The notes below the pieces were generated by a model that saw only the letters and a list, made by a program, of their open reading frames with translations, was not told where the DNA came from and did no database searches. Shown in pieces: positions 1 to 7,206 of a stretch of DNA of 64,000 nucleotides (the stretch's first letter is position 1; each line of letters starts with the position of its first letter). The stretch is taken from contig NZ_CP009245.1 in the NCBI RefSeq assembly GCF_001941445.1, positions 705,992 through 769,991 on the forward strand, read 5' to 3'. The translations under genes and the position numbers were made by a program. Source of the stretch: Corynebacterium aquilae DSM 44791 (GTDB lineage: Bacteria > Actinomycetota > Actinomycetes > Mycobacteriales > Mycobacteriaceae).

Positions 1-196
1 CAACAAGATCGAACAGGTCAGCAAAACCCAAGTCTGGGTGGACTGCACTGTGCGCCAGTTCGTGGTCACTGAGTCTGCGACCAGCATTGGAATGGCACCG
101 TTTCCCATGCGTGCGCTCATGGAACAGGGCGAGGACGGTGCGTGGTACATGATCAACCTGGAGTACCCGCCGGACGAGCACTTCGGGGTGTTCTAG
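1..196 (+). CDS. C-terminal fragment of an unidentified protein of the transfer operon
   Basis: An open frame enters from the left edge (codons from base 2) and stops with TAG at 194-196, giving about 64 residues. The visible end is rich in Val, Met and acidic residues and contains the stretch WYMINLEYPPDEHFGVF. It shows no motif I can name. Its position upstream of the coupling-protein gene suggests a conjugation gene, possibly a channel component, but that rests only on context. A strong hairpin follows at 216-247. Confidence 0.6.
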   Translation, partial: NKIEQVSKTQVWVDCTVRQFVVTESATSIGMAPFPMRALMEQGEDGAWYMINLEYPPDEHFGVF

Positions 197-215
197 GTAG
201 GGATGGCGACTGTGT

Positions 216-247
216 GAAGGGTCTTGCGAGGATTCGCAAGACCCTTC
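216..247 (+). terminator. Hairpin after the first gene (terminator or processing site)
   Basis: A perfect 14-bp inverted repeat (216-229 with 234-247) surrounds a 4-base GGAT loop. It has no clear U tract, so it may be a weak terminator, attenuator or mRNA-processing stem between the partial gene and the 226-residue gene. Confidence 0.5.
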
Positions 248-298
248 AGTCTGTGCAGTGCCAATATCGACCGACCGACCCTTGAAAGGGGTTTTCAC

Positions 299-979
299 AT
301 GGCACTGTCAGCTAAAGATAAAGAGCGCTGGGCGGAGATCGACTCCATCATCGCCGAACACAAGACCACCCTGAAAGCGGCAGAAGACCACGAGGTCTTG
401 AAAACCTTTGCGAAAGAGCAGGGCTGGGACAACGGGCCGGACTTCGGCAAGTTCAAGCACAGCTTGAAGCGCATCGGCGTCAACTACGACCAGCTGCGAG
501 AGGAAACGTTCGCCGCACGCGACGCGGAGAAAGCCGAAGCGCTGGCAGACATCGCTGATGATGCACCAACTGTCTACCTGTGGGCGGCGGCAGTGGAGCA
601 AGACGACAAGGCAGCTTTTGCCATTGTCAGCGAGGACCGCGATGCGATTTGGTACGGCAACTTCTTCGATGACGACCGCATCCGAGTCGCCGGTGATGTC
701 ATCACCGCTGAGCAGTCAGTGGCCGACAAGGCCGTGTGGCTGGCCTCCAAGGCGCTTGCTGCCGCAGGGGAGGAGACCGGCAGGCTGGAACTGACTACCA
801 CCTGCCCACACCTGGATGAGGACCAGCTCGCAGCGGCTGGCGCACGTCTAGGCGTGGTCGTCGATGTCGTGGTCGACCAGGAGGACGACCGTGCGGTGGT
901 CATGGCTGGCGAGCCTGGCTACAAGCGCTGGCAGGACAACGATCTGGAAGAGCTGGTGCTCGTGGTCGACGATGAGTAA
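299..979 (+). CDS. Hypothetical acidic protein of the transfer region (226 aa)
   Basis: ATG at 299 is chosen because a GAAAGGGG ribosome-binding site lies 10 bases upstream; an earlier in-frame start at 224 would read through the 216-247 hairpin. The N-terminal third is helical and charged (MALSAKDKERWAEIDSI...). The rest alternates predicted strands and helices and ends in an acidic VLVVDDE tail. No family is recognised. The gene overlaps the coupling-protein gene by 8 bases (ATGAGTAA), so the two are translationally coupled. The leader and first codons are echoed by a relic at 38749-38811 outside the element. Confidence 0.75.
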   Translation: MALSAKDKERWAEIDSIIAEHKTTLKAAEDHEVLKTFAKEQGWDNGPDFGKFKHSLKRIGVNYDQLREETFAARDAEKAEALADIADDAPTVYLWAAAVEQDDKAAFAIVSEDRDAIWYGNFFDDDRIRVAGDVITAEQSVADKAVWLASKALAAAGEETGRLELTTTCPHLDEDQLAAAGARLGVVVDVVVDQEDDRAVVMAGEPGYKRWQDNDLEELVLVVDDE

Positions 980-2714
980 ACAGGGAGGACGCACAAATGC
1001 CCGCAACGCGGGCAAATCAGTCGCAGACCCACGCACCATCCTGGGGTTCTTCATCCTCGGGTTAGTGTTTCTGGCAGTGGTGGCCGTCAACGTCGGTGTG
1101 CGGGTCTCGCGCGCCATCACAGGTGTGCCGGAAGAGATTCCGGCTAATCCCATGCAGGTGCTGTTCATGGTGGCTGCCGGAAAACTCGACTTCACTACCC
1201 CGGCGATTGTCACCTCGATTGCTATTGCAGCCATCGCCGCATCGGCTGCGATCATCGTCGCACTCCAGCGAACTGCCAAGCCGAAGCCTGTGGTGGACAC
1301 GGCAGCCAAACATCTGGCCTCGTTAAGCGACATCAAGTCGCTAAGCAAGGACGCGGCGGCAGCCAAGGCCGCGAAGTGGCTGCCAGCGGAGCTGGCGCCG
1401 GATTACCCCGGTCTGCGCATGGGCAAAGTTCCTGGCACCACCACGGGACTGTATTCCACCTGGGAAGACCTCTACCTGGTGATCTTTGGCCCACGTATGG
1501 GTAAAACGACCTCCCAGGTCATCCCGGCCATCGTGGATGCACCAGGGCCGGTACTCACGACCTCTAACAAGCGTGACATCATCGACGAGACCATCGGCAT
1601 TACCGGTCCGCGGGGAACGGTGTACGCCTTCGACCCGCAGCGGATCGCCTACGGCTTCGAGCAAGAACCCTGGTTCTACGACCCGTTGGACTTGGTGCGC
1701 CGCGAAGAGGCCACCATGGATGCTGCAGCTACCGAGCTGGCAGACATCTTTAAGTGCGCCTCCCAGGGGGAGAACTCCGGCGGCGATGCGTTCTTCGCGA
1801 ACCAGGCCACAGACCTGCTGTCGCGCCTCTTCCTGGCGGCTGCCGTGGACAATCGCCCTATCACGGACGTATTCAAATGGGTCAACGACGATTCCGACCG
1901 CACCCCGGTGCGATTGCTGGAACAGCACGGTTGGTCGATGCAGGCCGAAGCGTTGCAAGGGCAGTACAACACCACCGAGAAGACGCGCTCGGGCTTCTTC
2001 TCTCAGGCCTCGCAGATTGCGATGCCCTTGGGGCGTAGGGAGGCTGCTCGCTGGATTACTCCCACGGAGGGGGCACGGAAGTTCGACCCGGACGCATTCG
2101 TGCGATCTGCGCACGACACGCTCTACATCCTGTCTAAGGAGGGGGCGGATAATGCGGCTGCACTGACTACGGCGCTGACTGCTGCTGTGATGAAGTCGGC
2201 AGAGGCCTACGGAGAAGCCAACGGTGGGCGTTTGCCTGTGCCACTGGTGGCTCCCCTGGATGAGGCAGCCAACGTCGTGCGCTGGCCGCAGCTGCCACGC
2301 CTGTACTCCCACTACGGCTCTCGTTCGATCATCCTCATGACCATCCTGCAGTCCTACGCACAAGGAGTCTCGGTGTGGGGTGAGGAGGGTATGGAAGCCC
2401 TCTGGTCGGCCTCGGCCATCTTGCTCTACGGCGGTGGTGTGAGGGACGAGAAGATGCTGCAGAAGATGGAGGCACTTATCGGCGACTTCGAGGAATGGAC
2501 AGAAAGCGTGTCCATCTCCCAGGGCAACCGCTCGGTGTCTCGCTCCACACGAGAGAAGAAGATCCTCACCGTCGCGGAGCTGGCCTCTCTAGGTGATAAC
2601 CGAGCGGTGGTTTTTGCAGCAAAGCGTAGGCCACTGATTGCCCAGCTGGAGCCGTTCTGGGAACGCACCTATTGGAGCGAGGACATCAAAGCAGCCCTGC
2701 CAGGGCTGAAATAG
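972..2714 (+). CDS. VirD4/TraG-type coupling protein (T4CP)
   Basis: This is a 580-residue membrane ATPase expected to bring the relaxosome to the mating channel. ATG 972 overlaps the previous stop and opens MSKQGGRTNARNAGKS. Two N-terminal membrane segments (about residues 20-42 and 73-98) precede the cytosolic motor. A Walker A motif GPRMGKTT is near residue 172-182 and a Walker B-like APLDEAANV near residue 426, with the usual coupling-protein sequence around them (TSNKRDI, YDPLDLVR, LILMTILQSYAQ). It lacks an obvious large extra domain. The partner is presumably the MobF relaxase at 7207-11316. Confidence 0.93.
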   Translation: MSKQGGRTNARNAGKSVADPRTILGFFILGLVFLAVVAVNVGVRVSRAITGVPEEIPANPMQVLFMVAAGKLDFTTPAIVTSIAIAAIAASAAIIVALQRTAKPKPVVDTAAKHLASLSDIKSLSKDAAAAKAAKWLPAELAPDYPGLRMGKVPGTTTGLYSTWEDLYLVIFGPRMGKTTSQVIPAIVDAPGPVLTTSNKRDIIDETIGITGPRGTVYAFDPQRIAYGFEQEPWFYDPLDLVRREEATMDAAATELADIFKCASQGENSGGDAFFANQATDLLSRLFLAAAVDNRPITDVFKWVNDDSDRTPVRLLEQHGWSMQAEALQGQYNTTEKTRSGFFSQASQIAMPLGRREAARWITPTEGARKFDPDAFVRSAHDTLYILSKEGADNAAALTTALTAAVMKSAEAYGEANGGRLPVPLVAPLDEAANVVRWPQLPRLYSHYGSRSIILMTILQSYAQGVSVWGEEGMEALWSASAILLYGGGVRDEKMLQKMEALIGDFEEWTESVSISQGNRSVSRSTREKKILTVAELASLGDNRAVVFAAKRRPLIAQLEPFWERTYWSEDIKAALPGLK

Positions 2715-2728
2715 GCGAACGGTGCGCG

Positions 2729-2899
2729 ATGAGCACACATGACCGCCGAACTCCGCCAGGGATTGACTCACAACGCTGGCAAGAGCTACTGAACCGCTCG
2801 AAGGAACTTCGCCGACGACACCAAACGGTGGAGGAACTCATCAAAGCGGTCAGGGACAACAGGAAACAGGAGAAAGGACAAGGGCAGCATGGAGATTGA
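2729..2899 (+). CDS. Small basic hypothetical protein (56 aa)
   Basis: ATG 2729 follows the coupling-protein stop by 14 bases, and the gene ends 11 bases inside the next one, which fits a tight operon. The product is short, helical and rich in Arg, Gln and Lys (SQRWQELLNRSKELRRRHQTV is within it). No domain is recognised. Codon usage and the overlap support a real gene, but the size leaves doubt. Confidence 0.55.
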   Translation: MSTHDRRTPPGIDSQRWQELLNRSKELRRRHQTVEELIKAVRDNRKQEKGQGQHGD

Positions 2900-3542
2900 A
2901 ACAACCCCCGATGGCCGACAGGTGATCAAAGGCATCGACCGAACACAGATTCTCAGACTGGCCGTAGAAAAGACGACTGAGGAACCATCCGAGCCACGCC
3001 CACGCCGCACGGATCTGACGCGCAGCACCAGAAAACGAAAGCCGCGCATCCGCCCATCTGCTGCTGAACCAGCGCAGGACACCACAGCTGCACCTCCAGG
3101 TGAACAACCACAGCCAGCACAGCCACGCCGCGCGCGGCCACCGGTGGTGGATGCTTTTGAGCTGATACCCGAGGGTGCAGCAGGTGCGGAGATTCCTGCA
3201 CCGATGTATCCGTCGATGTTCGACTTCGTGATGTGCGAGCTGGTCTCCACCTACGGACAATCCCTCGGGCGCGTCCCCAACTGGTCGGCCATTTGGTACC
3301 GCCACCCCGAAGCAGTCCGTCGGCTGGACGCGCTGTGGCGGAAGTTTGAGAAGCTCCGTGTCGATGATCCGTTCAGCTTCCGTGAGACCTTCTACCACAG
3401 GCACGCCGACTATCACATGGACAGGCTGATGAAGCCCGAAGGTGTGTTCTCTGACTGCAAGCGTGACGACGTTCCGATGCAGCCGCTACCCACGGCACAG
3501 ATGAAAACGGCAGTTGTTCGAGTCCCCAAGCAGGAGGCATAG
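2889..3542 (+). CDS. DUF4913-like protein (217 aa)
   Basis: ATG 2889 overlaps the preceding small gene. Residues about 1-95 are a Pro/Ala/Arg-rich, probably disordered linker. Residues about 100-195 resemble DUF4913, a domain found in actinobacterial conjugative elements: FDFVMCELVSTYGQ, then W-x3-WYRHPEAVRRLDALWRKFE, and a terminal FSDCKRDD. Its biochemical role is unknown. It lies in the same operon as the coupling protein, so a transfer-related role is inferred. Confidence 0.75.
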   Translation: MEIETTPDGRQVIKGIDRTQILRLAVEKTTEEPSEPRPRRTDLTRSTRKRKPRIRPSAAEPAQDTTAAPPGEQPQPAQPRRARPPVVDAFELIPEGAAGAEIPAPMYPSMFDFVMCELVSTYGQSLGRVPNWSAIWYRHPEAVRRLDALWRKFEKLRVDDPFSFRETFYHRHADYHMDRLMKPEGVFSDCKRDDVPMQPLPTAQMKTAVVRVPKQEA

Positions 3543-3545
3543 ATC

Positions 3546-4169
3546 ATGAGCACGAGAGATAAACAGACCGCGCGCAGGCTCGCCCGCGCCCTCCACGTCG
3601 CGCGACAGCGGCCTCGGGTCGTGGTCGTGCAGCGCCCCTACCCAGCAGGGCCGAATCTGCTGACACACATGGCACTTGGTGCCTTGGTGGCAGAAGCGGT
3701 TCGCCACAGTCTGGACTACCCAGACGATGATGGCCGGTTCTTCGCTGAGGAGTTTGAGCGCCGAGGCTTGCCCGAGACAGCCAGCATTGTCCGCGATGGT
3801 GAGGGGGAATTAGGAGCCGACGACGCGGCAGATGCCGCAGAACCGCTAGGTGTTCGCCAAGCGCTGGCGCGCCTAAGCGCTGTTGGGGCCGCCGATAACA
3901 TCCTCAATGGGTTGGGCGAAGCGCTCGATCTTGTCGATGAAGACCCCTGGCGCGATGCCAACCCCACCATGATGACGAGTAACGAACAGCTCGACGACCT
4001 CATCATCGCAGGTGCCGACCACGAGACGGTGGCAGCCTATGCCAACGCAGTAGACCTGTCGGATATCTCGCCTAGCGATGACCTGGCCGACAGCATCGAC
4101 GGGCCTGTCGATGTGGACAGCTACGACTACGAGATGACGGTCGAAGACAGCGACCAAACAACCCTGTAA
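3546..4169 (+). CDS. Hypothetical acidic protein, last gene of the transfer operon (207 aa)
   Basis: The gene starts 3 bases after the DUF4913 gene stop (ATG 3546). The N terminus is Arg-rich (ARRLARALHVARQRPRVVVV), and the remaining two thirds are strongly acidic, ending SYDYEMTVEDSDQTTL. The acidic, Tyr/Asp-rich tail loosely resembles the tails of the relaxase and Fic proteins of the same element. No family is recognised. A strong terminator follows at 4189-4218. Confidence 0.7.
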   Translation: MSTRDKQTARRLARALHVARQRPRVVVVQRPYPAGPNLLTHMALGALVAEAVRHSLDYPDDDGRFFAEEFERRGLPETASIVRDGEGELGADDAADAAEPLGVRQALARLSAVGAADNILNGLGEALDLVDEDPWRDANPTMMTSNEQLDDLIIAGADHETVAAYANAVDLSDISPSDDLADSIDGPVDVDSYDYEMTVEDSDQTTL

Positions 4170-4188
4170 GCATCAGGGAAAAGGAGAT

Positions 4189-4224
4189 CCCCTCAACCCA
4201 CCACGTTGGGTTGAGGGGTTTTCT
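4189..4224 (+). terminator. Rho-independent terminator of the transfer operon
   Basis: A 12-bp perfect stem (4189-4200 with 4207-4218) and 6-base loop are followed by TTTTCTT, 20 bases after the stop of the 207-residue gene. Confidence 0.9.
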
Positions 4225-4234
4225 TCGCCCGCCC

Positions 4235-4331
4235 GACACATGGCACCAAGAGGCCACGGCGACAAGGCGGCAACGCGCATTGGCACCTGACCCTAGTGTG
4301 AACCAAGGTGCACAGGTGCCTAGACACCAGG
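4235..4331 (+). repeat. Octamer array A (candidate RHH-binding/centromere site)
   Basis: About twelve degenerate copies of an 8-bp motif in near-continuous 8-bp phase, with two phase slips near 4289 and 4297. Clear units are GCACCAAG at 4243, GACCCTAG at 4289 and GTGCCTAG at 4316. The array fills the gap between the transfer-operon terminator and the MFS gene. The consensus matches arrays at 17791, 29587, 30363, 32357 and 34202. Confidence 0.7.
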
Positions 4332-4419
4332 GCGTCAGTTAAACCTTCTCTACCAGGAATAATGTGGCTGCCGTGATGAAAACCCATCCAAGCAAAAGCA
4401 AAGATGTTATGCTCGTCAC

Positions 4420-5592
4420 ATGAAAAGACTGGCAGTTAAAACCCCGGACCGTCCTCGCATGGTGGTCGCGCTGGCCATGTTTCAAGTCGTTATCGGCAGC
4501 ACCCTCCCCTCTGGGCTATATGCGACGTACGAGAGCCAATGGGGTCTCACGCGAGAGATGACAACGGTAATTTTTTCCATGTACGTTGTTGGCGTGCTCG
4601 TGAGCCTGCTGTTCCTTGGCCACCTTGCTGATCGACTTGGCCGTAAGAAGGTCATGGTCTCTTCCCTGCTGTTGTCTATGTTTTCTAGTGCCTTATTTTT
4701 AGCTGCTACCAATGCTGCATACCTGTATCCCGCACGACTTATCAGCGGAATATCCGTCGGTATTTGTACAGGTGCCTTCACGGCGGCCCTTGGGGATTTG
4801 AGTGGCAAAAAGGAGGGGGCTGCGATAAGCGCTCTAGTGACTTCAGGCGGGCTGGCCGTAGGGCCGTTGGCATCGGCGGTAGCTGCGAGATGCTTGCCGT
4901 ATGAGCTACGTATTCCATTTGTAATCCATTTGGCCTTACTTGCAGTTGTCGGATTTTTTCTTCTAAGGTTTCCCGACACCGCGAGCGATTCGCGCCAAAA
5001 CATTAGGCCGGTTGCGAAAGGGCAATTTTTCCCGAGTAATGCTAGCTTGAAGCTGTTTATTGTTTGCTCGGCCATTATCGGCTGGGCATACGGTGCTAAT
5101 GGGCTGTGGCAAAGTGTTGTTCCTTTAACCTTGGGGGGGCAAAGAAACTCTCAGATCTACATAGCAGCGCTTGCTTCTTTAATGCTGGGTAGCTCGGCGT
5201 TGGCGCAATGGTTCACACTGCGGCAGAATCCATCGCGGCTGGCTACTGTGGGCTTATTGAGCATGGCCTGCGGATTAATTATCTGTGGGATTGCATCTGC
5301 ACTTGGATTTGCGTCATTACTGTGGGGCGCAACGGTGCTTGTCGGAGTAGGCCAAGGGCTAGGCTTCCGGGGATCTCTATCAGTTGCCAGCCATGTAGCG
5401 AGTGACCAGCGCCAATCAACAGCCATTTCCCTCTACTACGTTTTCGGGTATCTGATGACTGCAGCGGCGCCCTTAGCGACAAACAGCCTAGGTGTCGGAC
5501 ATGTGTTGCTCGGGTTGGGTCTAGTTTCTGTTGTCACTTTGTTCGCGTTCAAGGTTTACATGAGGAAGGTGCAGAATTATGCACAGTGTTAA
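4420..5592 (+). CDS. MFS transporter (390 aa), probable exporter
   Basis: A typical 12-helix major facilitator of normal length. The loop between helices 2 and 3 carries the signature GHLADRLGRKKVM, and hydrophobic segments recur through to the C terminus (VLLGLGLVSVVTLFAFKVYM). It is the first gene of a three-gene operon, overlapping the acyl-CoA dehydrogenase-like gene by 14 bases. The operon has visibly lower GC than the flanking transfer genes, which suggests separate acquisition. The substrate is unknown; the neighbours suggest an acid or a metabolite handled as a CoA thioester. Confidence 0.9.
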   Translation: MKRLAVKTPDRPRMVVALAMFQVVIGSTLPSGLYATYESQWGLTREMTTVIFSMYVVGVLVSLLFLGHLADRLGRKKVMVSSLLLSMFSSALFLAATNAAYLYPARLISGISVGICTGAFTAALGDLSGKKEGAAISALVTSGGLAVGPLASAVAARCLPYELRIPFVIHLALLAVVGFFLLRFPDTASDSRQNIRPVAKGQFFPSNASLKLFIVCSAIIGWAYGANGLWQSVVPLTLGGQRNSQIYIAALASLMLGSSALAQWFTLRQNPSRLATVGLLSMACGLIICGIASALGFASLLWGATVLVGVGQGLGFRGSLSVASHVASDQRQSTAISLYYVFGYLMTAAAPLATNSLGVGHVLLGLGLVSVVTLFAFKVYMRKVQNYAQC

Positions 5593-6691
5593 CTTTCCCC
5601 TACCTGGGGAGCAGGAAGCTCCGATAGACTACTTTTCTCGATGGCATGCCAATGTCGCACCCACGGGTCTGTATGGAATCAATATCCCAAGCCGTTATGG
5701 CGGATTGGGTCTCGGGCACTGGGATAGATTTGAGGCTATTGCTGATATGTCTCGACGTGATACTAGTGCCGGAGCGATACTGCAATCCGTTACGCTCGGA
5801 ACTGGGATGTTTCTCTCTGCGTCTGAGCAATTGCGGGAGATGTGGCTTCCCAAACTGGCTACAGGTGAGGAAATTGCCACAATCTGCATTACAGAGCCAA
5901 AATCAGGTGCACGAATAGGTTCGCTTGAAACAACTCTTTCTCCCGCGCTAGATGAGGGGTACGTTCTTACAGGTTCTAAGCAGTTCATCGCCAATGCACA
6001 TGTGGGTACCGTACACGGTGTAATCGCGAAAAGGGCATCTTCTGACCGGTCAGCGCTGCGGCATACAGGGGTAATTGTTCCCAGTCGTAGCGCAGGGGTT
6101 GAAACGGGGGCTGTGGACGATTTAGACGGACTCAAGCATTTCAATGTGGGTGGAATCCGTTTCAACAACGTGAGGGTGCCTGCGGAGCATGTACTACTCG
6201 GCAACAAGGGACTGCAATTAGCTCACCGATCTATCACGTTGTTTGGGAAGCTGAATCTTGCAGCAGTCGCCTACGGTGCGCTACTTAGAAGTTGGGACGA
6301 AACTCAAAATTATCTCAGCAGCGATACCGGCAGGGCCAAACAGCTGGAGCAGATAGGAGCGATTCGCGGCCTCATCGGCGAAGTGCAACGCTGTATCAGT
6401 GAGTCTCGCGCTCTTTGCTTCAGCGCAGCTCACAGCATTGACTGTGGAGAGCCGGAGGAAGATCTGATCTTGGCGGCGAAAGCTTCCACGGTCAATCATG
6501 CCATATCTGGTATATTGGCCTGCATTTCCATCATGGGTGCACGCGGTGGAAGCGCGGCAGCGGGCCATGTCACAAGGTTGTCTGATGTCATCCAGACTAT
6601 GGCTCCGGCTGGAACTGAGAGTGTGAATTTAGCCCAACTCAGTAAGTTTGCTTTGGGTAAATATAAGGAAGTGGGAATTTATGGGTCTTGA
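5579..6691 (+). CDS. Acyl-CoA dehydrogenase-like flavoprotein with atypical active site (370 aa)
   Basis: Family signatures are present: PSRYGGLGLGHWDRFEAI in the N-terminal domain, ICITEPKSGA in the FAD-binding strand region, GSKQFIANA and FNNVRVPAEHVLLG. The N-terminal helical domain is about 25 residues shorter than usual. In the C-terminal region where many family members have YEGT (catalytic Glu), this protein has PAGTESVN, so the Glu position appears to be Ala. The alternative helix-G Glu of isovaleryl-type enzymes is also not evident. It may catalyse a non-standard oxidation or bind acyl thioesters. Start ATG 5579 has an AGGAAGG site upstream and overlaps the MFS gene; the thioesterase gene overlaps its end. 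Confidence 0.85.
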   Translation: MHSVNFPLPGEQEAPIDYFSRWHANVAPTGLYGINIPSRYGGLGLGHWDRFEAIADMSRRDTSAGAILQSVTLGTGMFLSASEQLREMWLPKLATGEEIATICITEPKSGARIGSLETTLSPALDEGYVLTGSKQFIANAHVGTVHGVIAKRASSDRSALRHTGVIVPSRSAGVETGAVDDLDGLKHFNVGGIRFNNVRVPAEHVLLGNKGLQLAHRSITLFGKLNLAAVAYGALLRSWDETQNYLSSDTGRAKQLEQIGAIRGLIGEVQRCISESRALCFSAAHSIDCGEPEEDLILAAKASTVNHAISGILACISIMGARGGSAAAGHVTRLSDVIQTMAPAGTESVNLAQLSKFALGKYKEVGIYGS

Positions 6692-7124
6692 AATTGGTCA
6701 AAAAAATATACGACGGTTTACTGTAACGCCTGATCATACGATCCCGGCTATCCTCCCGGGCGAAGAGGCGTTTGGGTGCATGCCGGAGGTCTTTACTACA
6801 GGTTGTTTGCTTGCAGTAATGGAGCTGGCGTGCATCGAGCATCTGAGTCCGGAGCTTAGCGTTGATCAAATGAGCGTAGGTATCGAGGCCAACCTCACTC
6901 ACACGGCGCCTTGTACAGTGGGAACCGCTCTTGAAGTTGTAGCGGTTGTAACTTCTCGAACTAAAAACGTTGTTTGTTGGGAAGTGTCAGTGTTCACCCA
7001 GTCGGGCGCGGTGTTGATGGGGGCCGCTACGCATAAGCGAGCAATCGTTAACCGTGAGCAATTCATTCAAAAGGTGAACTCTCAAACTGAAATAATCGGT
7101 GGCGCAGAGCTTAGCCATAACTAG
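6681..7124 (+). CDS. Hot-dog thioesterase resembling fluoroacetyl-CoA thioesterase FlK (147 aa)
   Basis: ATG 6681 is chosen for its AAGGAAGTGGGA site and the family-like start MGLEIGQ; an upstream in-frame start at 6648 is less likely. The order of motifs follows FlK: MPEVFTTGCLLAVMELACIE (Thr and Glu candidates), then NLTHTAPCTVG (His candidate) and a terminal GAATHKRAIVNREQF. These match the positions of the FlK Thr-Glu-His set. The protein likely hydrolyses a small acyl-CoA. No fluorinase is nearby, so fluoroacetate itself is not implied. Last gene of the MFS operon. Confidence 0.85.
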   Translation: MGLEIGQKNIRRFTVTPDHTIPAILPGEEAFGCMPEVFTTGCLLAVMELACIEHLSPELSVDQMSVGIEANLTHTAPCTVGTALEVVAVVTSRTKNVVCWEVSVFTQSGAVLMGAATHKRAIVNREQFIQKVNSQTEIIGGAELSHN

Positions 7125-7206
7125 CCTGGCCTGGTCTGCGAGACTTAAGGGATGCTCGTCGACTAGTCGGTCTTTATTAAAAGCATCTGAAGACCTGGTG
7201 CTTGGG

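Noticed and set aside
4420..7124. Fluorometabolite biosynthesis cluster
   Set aside because: Only the FlK-like thioesterase recalls that pathway; no fluorinase or related enzyme is present.
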